A stretch of 64,000 bases of DNA. Origin: an uncultured Prevotellaceae bacterium. Its GTDB lineage: Bacteria > Bacteroidota > Bacteroidia > Bacteroidales > Bacteroidaceae. This document shows, piece by piece, positions 26,715 to 34,733 of the stretch. A program made the translations under genes and the position numbers. The stretch is from positions 123,782-187,781 of the forward strand of contig CAMKSE010000007.1 in NCBI GenBank assembly GCA_946415365.1. The letters are read 5' to 3'. Under the pieces are notes generated by a model, which had not been told where the DNA came from, made no database searches, and saw nothing but the letters and a program-made list of their open reading frames with translations. Every line of letters starts with the position of its first letter. Position 1 is the stretch's first letter.

Positions 26715-26881
26715 CATATCAACATATCAACATATCAATTTGAAAATGAAAATATATAAAATTATCTATTACTATATAATATCTTATATATATTATATAT
26801 ATAATATATATAAGATAATTTTATTGATTAGTTTTCTTGACATTTTGGAAAAGCAAATTGATATGTTGATATGTTGATATG
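26715..26881. repeat. Large inverted repeat with nested AT-rich palindrome
   Basis: Two perfect 28-bp arms (26715-26742 and 26854-26881), built of CATATCAA units and ending in the ATTTG/CAAAT pair, are in inverted orientation 111 bp apart. Between them lies a perfect 38-bp palindrome of A and T with a single central symmetry (26780-26817). The region lies in the 447-bp gap between the CotH gene and the GH5 promoter and encodes no transposase. Confidence 0.85.
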
Positions 26882-26896
26882 TGGCACCATAAGGAA

Positions 26897-26984
26897 ACCC
26901 AAAGTTTGCAGGCTTAGGAGTCGGAGTTTGCTGCCTTGAAAGTCGGAGTTTATAGGCAGGAAAGTCAGAGTTTATAGGCAGGAA
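26897..26984. repeat. Four copies of a 22-bp tandem unit
   Basis: Units at 26919-26940, 26941-26962 and 26963-26984 follow AGTCGGAGTTTATAGGCAGG with few changes. A degenerate fourth copy precedes them at 26897-26918. The rest of the gap up to the CotH stop (27066) is AT-rich and shows no gene. Confidence 0.8.
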
Positions 26985-27065
26985 AACCAAAACCTCCAAA
27001 AACGGCTGTTTTCAGAGGTTTTAGACCATAATTGACAAAACGAAATTTATTTACATCCAAATCTA

Positions 27066-29501
27066 TCAATTTGCTATATTTTTGAGATTTATGAGCTTCA
27101 CCAGGTCTGCTGCATTCACTGTTTTATCACCGGTAAGATCATATAATTCAATTTCTTCCTCTGTAAAGCTACCCTTTAAAATGACTGATGCCATCATTTC
27201 GATGTCTGAAGAATCAATTACATTATTACCATTGTAGTCGCCCACAAGTCGGAGAATCGGCTCTATAGACAGTTTTGTGCACGACGGCATAGCATTTATT
27301 GTGAGAGAAGCGCCCGTGTTATAGTCCGTTGTTGTGCTAGAAGCACCATTTGTCTGAACGACACGCCATCCACGGACAATTTTTCCCTCAACGGGTATTG
27401 CAGACAGGCGAATGGGGTGATTACGGAAATACTTGTCGTTAAAGCAGTTTTTAGAGAGCTTATGTCCGTTAAATATCAACGTATCCAGATTCGACATCTC
27501 TGCTTTATTGATAGACAATGGGGTAAGCGAATTGTAGTCAAAGCCATACTTGTTGCACAACTGTCGCATAAACGCATCCGTACGGTTGGCAATCCAATTG
27601 TTTACATAGTTTTTCTCAGTATTTAAGTTGGCAAACTGATAAGACACACTCGACCTCATGATATTCAGTTCGTTATTTATTTTGTTGTACATGGGATCTA
27701 ACACGTTGCGAACAGCGGTTTCATTCAGGAAGTCACCTGCATAGATGGCGTAAAGTTCAAGGAATTGATTCTTGAAGGTCGGATCTTCCATCAAACGACG
27801 GAACAACCTTGTGTGCGTTTCACTGTTAGCCCAATTATAGATATTGCTATAATTTTGATTATAGTACCATTCTACAATGTTAAAATCGTGAGGAATATGT
27901 TGGCTGTCACCATACCCAAAGGAATAATCTACATCTTTGGCTATCCAACGCCACCGACCGCCTTCAGTTCTGGGGCGCCACATAACGATGTTACCGCCAG
28001 GGAAGTCGAGGTTGATGTTATACATATTCATGATAATCATGTTCGTAAACTCCCGGCAGTCCATCCAATTTTCGTATTCAGCCATCGTATGGCCACTTTG
28101 ATTATAGAAAGCCTTAAACTTCTTCAGTTCCACATCGTCACCCTCTTTCAGATTATCCCAGTTCTCAAACAGATCAATATCCTCGAGACCGTTATAGTTT
28201 GTATAAACATTGTCTTCTTCTGCCCGCTCACGAAGGTTCAGCAAGCCATAGTATTGGCCGTTGACATAGACAACAACAGGTTTCCAGGCAGCCCAGTCGA
28301 TATCTGTGTTCATGCCCATCACACGCTGTGCCAATGCGTCACGCAGATAAAGGTATTCAAAATCATTACCAGCATTACGCAGCACCAGCGACTTGAACTT
28401 TTTCAAGCCAGGCTTCTGGTCGGGGAAGAATTCATGTTCGAACTGTTTCTTGCCAAACCGCTTATGGGCATAAATATTCATCGATTTTCTGGGGAATTGC
28501 CGTGAATTACCTCCTGCCACACGCGTTTCGCACAATTGGTTGATAATGCTCTTGCTATCAGCGCTTTCGAAATATTCTATATTAATTGGTCGTCGCCAAT
28601 TATTATGGTATTGGCGTTCATCGCTATTGTTGTTTTCAAAAATACCGAGGCTTGCATCATATAAATTAAACGGAGCAGTGGAAATGGAGACGACAGGCAT
28701 TGTCATTTGCCGATTCATGAAGATATATGAGTGCGTGGTAGACCTTGGCGATAGCCAGCCTGTACAAAACAGCTTCGCCCTAATAACTTTACTATCGCCA
28801 ATAGTAATAGGTGAAGTATACTTCGTACTATTGGCAGTGGGCTCCACACCATTATCAGTGTAACGAATTTCAGTTCCTGACGGACAATTTTTAGGCAACT
28901 CCAATTTAAGTTGAAACGAGTTTCCGCTTGTCATTACTTTACCAAGCACACTAAATTTTGGCTCACCAAGGATGTGATCTGCTCCGCAGAATCCACCACG
29001 ATTTAGATCCTCAGGAGTCGGAGTCAGTTCATAACCCCAAGTGCTGGAACCATTGGAAACGCGTCCATAGGCGATGTTTGGAGCCGGTTGTTTTGGCAGC
29101 GAATCCACCACACTTGCAGCCTGATCTAAGACTCCATTTTTAAAGAGGTACACCACACAGCCCTTGCCAGACTCCAGACGGAAATTAGTGTGAAGGCCTT
29201 TAGCCTCCTTGTCGCAGTAGACAAGTTTATAACTATAGGGGGCCATATCCACTGCGGGTAACTGCCACGCATTTACCGGTCTTCTACTACCGTCGATCTT
29301 TACACCAATTTTATAATTTGCCAGAGAAACAGTTTGCGACCCATTATTGTAGAGTTCCACCCACGAATCTGGGTATTCCTTAACATCGTCCCTAATTAAG
29401 TCAACATTCGACTGCATCAATTCGTTGATGATGATCTGACCCATCACATTTGTAGCGGTTGAGAATACAACCAAAAGCAAAAATAATAAACGATTTCTCA
29501 T
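27066..29501 (-). CDS. Exported CotH-kinase-like protein with lamin-tail and dockerin-like domains
   Basis: The ATG at 29501 gives a signal peptide (MRNRLLFLLLVVFSTATNVMG) and 811 residues. Order of parts: lamin-tail fold (IINELMQSNVD...SWVELYNNGSQTVSL), a chitobiase-C-type segment (GTEIRYTDNGVEPTANSTKY), a CotH core (PINIEYFESADSK, GGNSRQFPRKSMNIYA, LRNAGNDFEYLYLRDALAQRVM, VYVNGQYYGLLNLRERAEED, WRWIAKDVDYSFGYGD) and a C-terminal dockerin-like pair (GDYNGNNVIDSSDIEMM, YDLTGDKTVNAADLVKLIN). In Bacillus, CotH phosphorylates coat proteins; here the kinase-like core is presumably secreted, and its target is unknown. No T9SS sorting domain is visible. Confidence 0.85.
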   Translation of the reverse strand: MRNRLLFLLLVVFSTATNVMGQIIINELMQSNVDLIRDDVKEYPDSWVELYNNGSQTVSLANYKIGVKIDGSRRPVNAWQLPAVDMAPYSYKLVYCDKEAKGLHTNFRLESGKGCVVYLFKNGVLDQAASVVDSLPKQPAPNIAYGRVSNGSSTWGYELTPTPEDLNRGGFCGADHILGEPKFSVLGKVMTSGNSFQLKLELPKNCPSGTEIRYTDNGVEPTANSTKYTSPITIGDSKVIRAKLFCTGWLSPRSTTHSYIFMNRQMTMPVVSISTAPFNLYDASLGIFENNNSDERQYHNNWRRPINIEYFESADSKSIINQLCETRVAGGNSRQFPRKSMNIYAHKRFGKKQFEHEFFPDQKPGLKKFKSLVLRNAGNDFEYLYLRDALAQRVMGMNTDIDWAAWKPVVVYVNGQYYGLLNLRERAEEDNVYTNYNGLEDIDLFENWDNLKEGDDVELKKFKAFYNQSGHTMAEYENWMDCREFTNMIIMNMYNINLDFPGGNIVMWRPRTEGGRWRWIAKDVDYSFGYGDSQHIPHDFNIVEWYYNQNYSNIYNWANSETHTRLFRRLMEDPTFKNQFLELYAIYAGDFLNETAVRNVLDPMYNKINNELNIMRSSVSYQFANLNTEKNYVNNWIANRTDAFMRQLCNKYGFDYNSLTPLSINKAEMSNLDTLIFNGHKLSKNCFNDKYFRNHPIRLSAIPVEGKIVRGWRVVQTNGASSTTTDYNTGASLTINAMPSCTKLSIEPILRLVGDYNGNNVIDSSDIEMMASVILKGSFTEEEIELYDLTGDKTVNAADLVKLINLKNIAN

Positions 29502-29532
29502 TATTAATATATGAATCCTTAATTTTGGGATG

Positions 29533-29540
29533 CAAAGGTA
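29533..29540 (-). promoter_or_regulatory. -7 promoter element of the CotH-like gene
   Basis: TACCTTTG followed by CA on the minus strand, 32 nt before the ATG at 29501. A -33 TTTG at standard spacing was not found. Confidence 0.55.
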
Positions 29541-29587
29541 CATATTAATTCTCTAAATAAATAATCTTTTGAGATTTTAATATAAAA

Positions 29588-30433
29588 TTAACAAATGTGG
29601 TATCGTAAAAGACCTTCCATAGGACTACGAAGGACCGTGCCAAGGGGATAACCAAGGACATCAACAGCTTTGGCGAGCTGCTCACGATAATAATAGGCTA
29701 TGCTACCAACGAACGACAAGGGCAAATCCTTACGGCCATAAGGAGTAATATGCAGGCGGATGAAGTCGGTGAAGTTCTGACATACCAGAGCCTCAACAGC
29801 TGGATCACTGAGGTGGTTGCGAATGAATTCCGAGAGACTCGCAAGGAAGCGGTTGACGAAGGGTTGACGATATACACGGTCGATAATCTGAGGTAGTGAG
29901 AAACCTGTCTCATGTTCAAATTCAGTCTTCAATTCTTCTGACAAAATACCGGTATACAAATCATGGATAAAACGCTTTCCAAGTACAGCCCCACTCCCCT
30001 CATCACCAAGTATATAGCCCAAGGCAGGCGTATTCTTCAAGATACATTCACCATCATAAAGGCAAGAATTAGCACCTGTGCCTAAAATACTGGCAATTCC
30101 ATAATTATGACCACATAAAGCACGGGCTGCACCAAGTAAATCACTGTGGGTTTCTACAGTCTCAACCTTTGGAAGCGACGCTCTGAGAAGATCTGCCATT
30201 GGAGCCTCCTGCTCGGGACGAACACCACTACCATAAAAATAGACACTCAAAGATGCTGTTTCGTCAGACCGACAAGCAGCGACACGATCCCTTACCTCCT
30301 TCAAAACCGACACCATCTGATGACGGTCTTGATGGTATGGATTCAAACCGCTTGTGGTGAATCTGATGTCAATCGTCGGACTGAGAAGAGCCCAGTCCGT
30401 CTTAGTGCTACCGCTGTCTGCAATGAGTATCAT
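29588..30433 (-). CDS. BadF/BadG-type ATPase, N-acetylglucosamine-kinase-like
   Basis: The 281-residue protein has the ASKHA fold of sugar kinases: N-terminal phosphate loop MILIADSGSTKTDWAL, second phosphate motif ASILGTGANSCLYDG and GYILGDEGSGAVLGKRF. Members phosphorylate amino sugars such as GlcNAc; the substrate here is not provable. It has its own promoter, divergent from the MscS gene, and ends 87 nt before the CotH-like gene. Confidence 0.82.
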   Translation of the reverse strand: MILIADSGSTKTDWALLSPTIDIRFTTSGLNPYHQDRHQMVSVLKEVRDRVAACRSDETASLSVYFYGSGVRPEQEAPMADLLRASLPKVETVETHSDLLGAARALCGHNYGIASILGTGANSCLYDGECILKNTPALGYILGDEGSGAVLGKRFIHDLYTGILSEELKTEFEHETGFSLPQIIDRVYRQPFVNRFLASLSEFIRNHLSDPAVEALVCQNFTDFIRLHITPYGRKDLPLSFVGSIAYYYREQLAKAVDVLGYPLGTVLRSPMEGLLRYHIC

Positions 30434-30460
30434 TTAACTGCTATTATTTGATTACGACTG

Positions 30461-30491
30461 CAAAAGTAAAAAAAAAAGGTCAAACAACAAA
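30461..30491 (-). promoter_or_regulatory. Canonical promoter of the BadF-type kinase gene
   Basis: Minus strand TTTG (30488-30491) and TACTTTTG (30461-30468) with a 19-nt spacer. It faces away from the MscS promoter in the same short intergenic region. Confidence 0.7.
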
Positions 30492-30507
30492 AAGATATGC
30501 GTGAATA

Positions 30508-30539
30508 TTTGCTGGAATGAAAAAAAAAGCGTACCTTTG
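30508..30539 (+). promoter_or_regulatory. Canonical promoter of the MscS-type gene, leaderless arrangement
   Basis: TTTG (30508-30511), a 20-nt spacer and TACCTTTG (30532-30539). The ATG at 30544 begins only 5 nt after the -7 element, so transcription would start at or next to the start codon. Confidence 0.75.
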
Positions 30540-30543
30540 CAGT

Positions 30544-32898
30544 ATGAAAAATGTCATTTCATTTAAATATCTATTTTGCCTGCTCGTCCTCCTCACGGGG
30601 ATGACACAGGAGGCTGGCGCCGTGCTGAAGGAGAAGGACTTGAACCACACGTTGGAGATTTTGCAGACGGAACTGGAGCAATATAACACAGAGCTGAAGA
30701 GCCGCTCTGAGGTCATGAAGACCCGCAACAAACAGATTATCAACGAACTGGTGAGTGCCATGAAACGGGCAGACCAGAATGCACTGATGCTCTACTCTCA
30801 GCAGCAAGACAACGTGTTCGATCTCACCTATGCCTGTCATGAGGCCACAGAACAGTACCGGCAGTTCCACAGCCGACAGCTGCCCTTCACCACTTTTTTG
30901 GAACGCAGTAACAATGAGATAGCTCGCTACGACAGTCTGATTGGCAGCCTGAGGATGATGCCGGAGAGAGTGCTGAGTGTCAAAGGTACCATCCGCCGCG
31001 ACTCATGTATCGCTCTTGCCACAAGCATCCGCTCGATGCTGGAGGACGGAGCCAGTCAACTGGCACAATACATTAGTTACTACAACCGCACAGAGCGGAG
31101 GTTGAGCAACCTTAACGACTATGCACAAAAACGTTATTCGGAGATTCAGACCAACATTTTCGTGAATGGCGGCAGTAACTATTTCTCGCTCCTGAGCCGC
31201 TTTGGTCGCAACTGGAACAACCTGACAGAGGCGGTCAGGAAGAAATATAGTCTGAATGCCAACGCCAACAGCGACTGGAGCAGTTACTGGATACTCGGCA
31301 CTTTTGTGGCGATAGCTGCCTTCGTTGTGATTGCCATCGTACTCAATCTGCTTTTTTTCCGGTTCTTCATGCCAAAAAGGTTCAACACCGAAGACTTCCG
31401 GAAGAAGCGCACTCCTGTGATACTAGCTACCACTACCGTCACCTTCGCACTGATACAGGGATTGTTTGTAAACAATACCGGACAGAATTTCCTAGTGATG
31501 GCATCGGGACTGTTGGTGGAATATGCCTGGCTTCTGGGTGTGATTCTTATTTCTCTACTGTTGCGAGTAAAAGGCGACCAGATTCGCAGTGCTTTCCGCA
31601 TCTACTCGCCACTGATAGTTATCGGGTTCATCGTGATAGGTTGCCGTATCATACTCATCCCCAACGAGCTGGTGAACCTCATGCTGCCGCCCATGCTGTT
31701 GCTCTGCGCCTTATGGCAGTGGATAGTGATACGCAGGCACAAGCGCAATGTGCCTAGGTCGGACATGTTCTACGCCTACATGTCACAAACGGTGTTCGTA
31801 GCCTCTGTATGCTGCTCATGGGCGGGATACACTCTATTGGCCGTGCAACTGCTCATCTGGTGGATCATGCAGCTCACCTGCATACTGACCATCACCTGCA
31901 TCAGCCTCTACATCAAGAACTACGCTCTGCGCCACGGGTTGTCAAAGAAGCCCATTACGAAGACCTGGGGCTATCATCTGGCAGAACAGGTGGTGATGCC
32001 CGTGCTTAGCGTGAATTCCGTTATGCTTAGTGTCTACTGGGCAGCGAAGGTGTTCAATCTTAGTGATCTTTGCTGGAAGATATTCAACTACAACTTCATC
32101 GAATTGGAGAACCTGAAGGTATCAATCTTCAAGTTGTCAGTAGTCATCTGCCTTTGGTTCTTCTTTAGATATATTGCACGCACAATTATGGCCATTCTGC
32201 GGATGCACTTTGTAATGCGCGACCCGACGACGGCCGCATCGAGGGAGGTGATGGGAAGAAATGTCATACAAGTGTTTGTGTGGGGCATCTGGCTGATGAT
32301 GTCGCTGTCGTTGCTGGACATCAGCGTCACCTGGCTTGTAGCCATTTCTGGAGGTCTGTCGACAGGTATCGGCTTCGCGTCGAAGGATATCATCGAGAAC
32401 ATCTACTACGGCGCATCACTGATGGCAGGCCGCATCAAGGTGGGTGACTGGATAGAGGTGGACGGCACTAGAGGTAAGGTGAGATCCATCAGTTATACAT
32501 CAACGATTGTGGACTCCATCTTCGGTGAGGTGATCACCTACCAGAACTCACAACTCTTCAAGAGTAACTACAAGAACCTGACCAAGAATCACGGCTACGT
32601 GCTGGCGGTGGTGCCTTTCAGCGTGGCCTACGGATCGGACCTGAAACAGGTGATAACGCTCATCGAGGACGGCATCAACGGACTACGCATCGAAGGAACA
32701 GACCGCTCGAAACCTGTAAAGTGTGTAGCAACGGACATGGCGGACTCTGGCATCAACTTCAAACTTTTCATTTGGGCCGAGGCTCCCAGACGGTCATACA
32801 TCATCAGCGACGCGCTAAAATGCATCTACGACACGCTGAACCGTAACGGCATCAGCATACCATTCCCGCAGAGAGACGTGCATATTGTCAAGGAATAA
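30544..32898 (+). CDS. MscS-family mechanosensitive channel with N-terminal periplasmic coiled coil
   Basis: The ATG at 30544 gives MKNVISFKYLFCLLVLLTGMTQEAGA, a signal peptide, and 784 residues. Residues about 30-230 are helical and coiled-coil-rich (LNHTLEILQTELEQYNTELKSRSEV). Then follow about eight membrane helices and a C-terminal MscS core: SGGLSTGIGFASKDIIENIYYGASLMAGRIKVGDWIEVDGTRGKVRSI, with pore-helix glycines and alanines and the beta domain. Such channels release solutes on hypo-osmotic shock. The large periplasmic domain resembles the MscK/MscM type but is shorter. It stands alone with its own promoter. Confidence 0.9.
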   Translation: MKNVISFKYLFCLLVLLTGMTQEAGAVLKEKDLNHTLEILQTELEQYNTELKSRSEVMKTRNKQIINELVSAMKRADQNALMLYSQQQDNVFDLTYACHEATEQYRQFHSRQLPFTTFLERSNNEIARYDSLIGSLRMMPERVLSVKGTIRRDSCIALATSIRSMLEDGASQLAQYISYYNRTERRLSNLNDYAQKRYSEIQTNIFVNGGSNYFSLLSRFGRNWNNLTEAVRKKYSLNANANSDWSSYWILGTFVAIAAFVVIAIVLNLLFFRFFMPKRFNTEDFRKKRTPVILATTTVTFALIQGLFVNNTGQNFLVMASGLLVEYAWLLGVILISLLLRVKGDQIRSAFRIYSPLIVIGFIVIGCRIILIPNELVNLMLPPMLLLCALWQWIVIRRHKRNVPRSDMFYAYMSQTVFVASVCCSWAGYTLLAVQLLIWWIMQLTCILTITCISLYIKNYALRHGLSKKPITKTWGYHLAEQVVMPVLSVNSVMLSVYWAAKVFNLSDLCWKIFNYNFIELENLKVSIFKLSVVICLWFFFRYIARTIMAILRMHFVMRDPTTAASREVMGRNVIQVFVWGIWLMMSLSLLDISVTWLVAISGGLSTGIGFASKDIIENIYYGASLMAGRIKVGDWIEVDGTRGKVRSISYTSTIVDSIFGEVITYQNSQLFKSNYKNLTKNHGYVLAVVPFSVAYGSDLKQVITLIEDGINGLRIEGTDRSKPVKCVATDMADSGINFKLFIWAEAPRRSYIISDALKCIYDTLNRNGISIPFPQRDVHIVKE

Positions 32899-32917
32899 TT
32901 AAAATTTTGTTATTTTC

Positions 32918-32949
32918 TTTGGTAGATTTAGGGAAATTGCGTAATTTTG
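32918..32949 (+). promoter_or_regulatory. Canonical promoter of the kdsA operon
   Basis: TTTG (32918-32921), a 20-nt spacer and TAATTTTG (32942-32949). The kdsA ATG at 32959 follows by 10 nt, so the mRNA leader is very short. Confidence 0.75.
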
Positions 32950-32958
32950 CAAAGCAAA

Positions 32959-33720
32959 ATGAATAAGGAAACAACCATCATTGCTGGTCCGTGCGTCATC
33001 GAGTCGGCAGAACTGCTTGACACGGTAGCACGTAAATTGGTGGAAATCAACACCAAACACGGTACGGACATTATTTTCAAGGCCTCGTTCGACAAGGCCA
33101 ATCGCACCTCTATACACTCTTTCAGAGGTCCTGGACTGGAGCGCGGACTGCAGATGTTAGGCGATGTGAAGGAGAAATATGGACTGAGGGTGCTTACCGA
33201 CATCCATGAGTCATGGCAGGCAAAGCCAGTGAGTGAGGTGTGTGACGTGCTTCAGATACCTGCATTCCTCTGTCGGCAGACCGATCTACTGGTGGCTGCG
33301 GCAAAGACGGGGAGGACAGTGAACATTAAGAAGGCCCAGTTCCTCTCCGGGCGTGATATGCGATATCCTGTGGAGAAAGCCCGCCAAGCAGGGGCTGGAG
33401 AGGTGTGGTTGACGGAGCGCGGCAATATGATGGGATACAACAATCTTGTGGTCGACTTCCGCAACATCCCCGACATGCTTGAGATAGTGCCCATGGTGAT
33501 CATGGATTGTACACACAGCGTACAGCGTCCCGGCGGCAGCGATGGTAAGACGGGCGGTGACCGTCGCTTCGTTCCCCAGATGGCCCTCGCAGCAAAAGCC
33601 TTCGGTGCGACAGGATACTTCTTCGAGGTGCACCCCAGCCCAGACGAGGGGCTTAGTGACGCAGCCAACATGCTCGAACTCGACAAGTTTGAAGAGCTGG
33701 TCGCAAAGCTGATTGAATAG
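32959..33720 (+). CDS. kdsA: 3-deoxy-8-phosphooctulonate synthase
   Basis: KdsA condenses phosphoenolpyruvate with arabinose 5-phosphate to make KDO 8-phosphate for the lipopolysaccharide inner core. The protein (253 aa from the ATG at 32959; the track's 32947 start lies in the promoter) shows IIAGPCVIESAELL, FKASFDKANRTSIHSFRGPGLERGL, VLTDIHESWQA, LCRQTDLLVAAAKTGRTVNIKKAQFLS and VMDCTHSVQRPGG, with GYFFEVHPSPDEGLSDAANML at the end. It is the first gene of a run with kdsD. Confidence 0.97.
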   Translation: MNKETTIIAGPCVIESAELLDTVARKLVEINTKHGTDIIFKASFDKANRTSIHSFRGPGLERGLQMLGDVKEKYGLRVLTDIHESWQAKPVSEVCDVLQIPAFLCRQTDLLVAAAKTGRTVNIKKAQFLSGRDMRYPVEKARQAGAGEVWLTERGNMMGYNNLVVDFRNIPDMLEIVPMVIMDCTHSVQRPGGSDGKTGGDRRFVPQMALAAKAFGATGYFFEVHPSPDEGLSDAANMLELDKFEELVAKLIE

Positions 33721-33734
33721 TTCACGGTTTAGGA

Positions 33735-34700
33735 TTGATAGCATATATAAAAGTGTTAACGAAGGATTTAGCCATACAGTGTTTTAAGGACGAGGCAGAG
33801 GCAGTGCTCGGCCTGATAAGCCAACTCGATGACAATTTCGAGCAGGCAGTCACGTTGATGTATGAGTGCAAGGGCAAGGTGATTGTGACCGGTGTCGGCA
33901 AAAGCGGACACATCGGAGCAAAGATTGCAGCCACGCTCTCTTCGACAGGCACCCCTTCCTTCTTCATCAACCCCCTCGACGTGTTCCATGGTGACCTCGG
34001 CGTGATGACGCCCGACGACGTAGTGCTGGCCATTTCCAACTCAGGACAGACCGACGAACTGCTACGGTTCATCCCCATGGTGCTGCATATGCACATACCT
34101 ATCATAGGCATGAGCGGCAATCCCGGGTCACTCTTGGCAAAATACTCCACCTGCTTCTTGAATGTGGGTGTCGAGAAAGAGGCATGCCCGTTGAACCTTG
34201 CCCCGACCAGTTCCACGATGGCACAGATGGCCATGGGCGATGCGTTGGCTGTGGCCCTGATTGAGAAAAGGAATTTCCAGCCTCATGACTTCGCACAGTT
34301 TCACCCGGGAGGAGAGTTGGGGAAGAGACTGCTCACGACAGCACAGGACGTGATGCGGTCTGACGACATGCCCATTCTGCCGCCGGAGATGCATCTTGGT
34401 GAGGCAATCATCCTCGTGAGCAAGGGCAAGCTCGGACTTGGTATAGCAGAAGTCGACAACAAGATTGTCGGTCTGATTACCGACGGTGACATTCGCCGGG
34501 CTATGGAGAAATGGCAGGCAGAGTTCTTCGACCGGACCGTCAGTGACATCATGACGCGAACCCCAAAGACAGTCAAACCCGACACCAAGATTACGGAAAT
34601 ACAGAGAATTATGAACAAGTATAAAGTACACTCCGTGCTGGTGATCGATGATGATGACCACCTCTTGGGCGTAGTTGACCATTACTCATGTATGATTTAA
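33735..34700 (+). CDS. kdsD: Arabinose-5-phosphate isomerase (KpsF/GutQ family)
   Basis: The enzyme supplies arabinose 5-phosphate for KdsA. An SIS domain is visible (VIVTGVGKSGHIGAKIAATLSSTGTPSFFINPLDVFHGDLGV, AISNSGQTDELL, LAPTSSTMAQMAMGDALA, FHPGGELGKRLL), followed by two CBS domains (VMRSDDMPILPP..., DIMTRTPKTVKPDTKI...VLVIDDDDHLLGVVD). No ATG lies at the N-terminus: the track uses TTG at 33735, and GTG at 33753 (VLTKDLAIQCFKDEA) is an equally good start. It lies 14 nt after kdsA, so the two successive KDO steps are co-transcribed. Confidence 0.93.
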   Translation: MIAYIKVLTKDLAIQCFKDEAEAVLGLISQLDDNFEQAVTLMYECKGKVIVTGVGKSGHIGAKIAATLSSTGTPSFFINPLDVFHGDLGVMTPDDVVLAISNSGQTDELLRFIPMVLHMHIPIIGMSGNPGSLLAKYSTCFLNVGVEKEACPLNLAPTSSTMAQMAMGDALAVALIEKRNFQPHDFAQFHPGGELGKRLLTTAQDVMRSDDMPILPPEMHLGEAIILVSKGKLGLGIAEVDNKIVGLITDGDIRRAMEKWQAEFFDRTVSDIMTRTPKTVKPDTKITEIQRIMNKYKVHSVLVIDDDDHLLGVVDHYSCMI

Positions 34701-34733
34701 CCATAAATATAAGAATTATAGAAACAAGACGAT

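Noticed and set aside
26711-26984. Possible CRISPR array or insertion sequence
   Set aside because: The repeats are contiguous or inverted with no unique spacers of constant length, no cas genes are present, and no transposase is encoded.
26793-26999. 68-aa minus-strand ORF with a repeated PINSDFPAYKLRL-like pattern
   Set aside because: The pattern is the translation of the 22-bp DNA repeat and runs into the AT palindrome. No promoter or conserved domain was seen, so I treat it as non-coding.
27765-28505. 246-aa plus-strand ORF
   Set aside because: Antisense to the CotH core region; no start context or family match.
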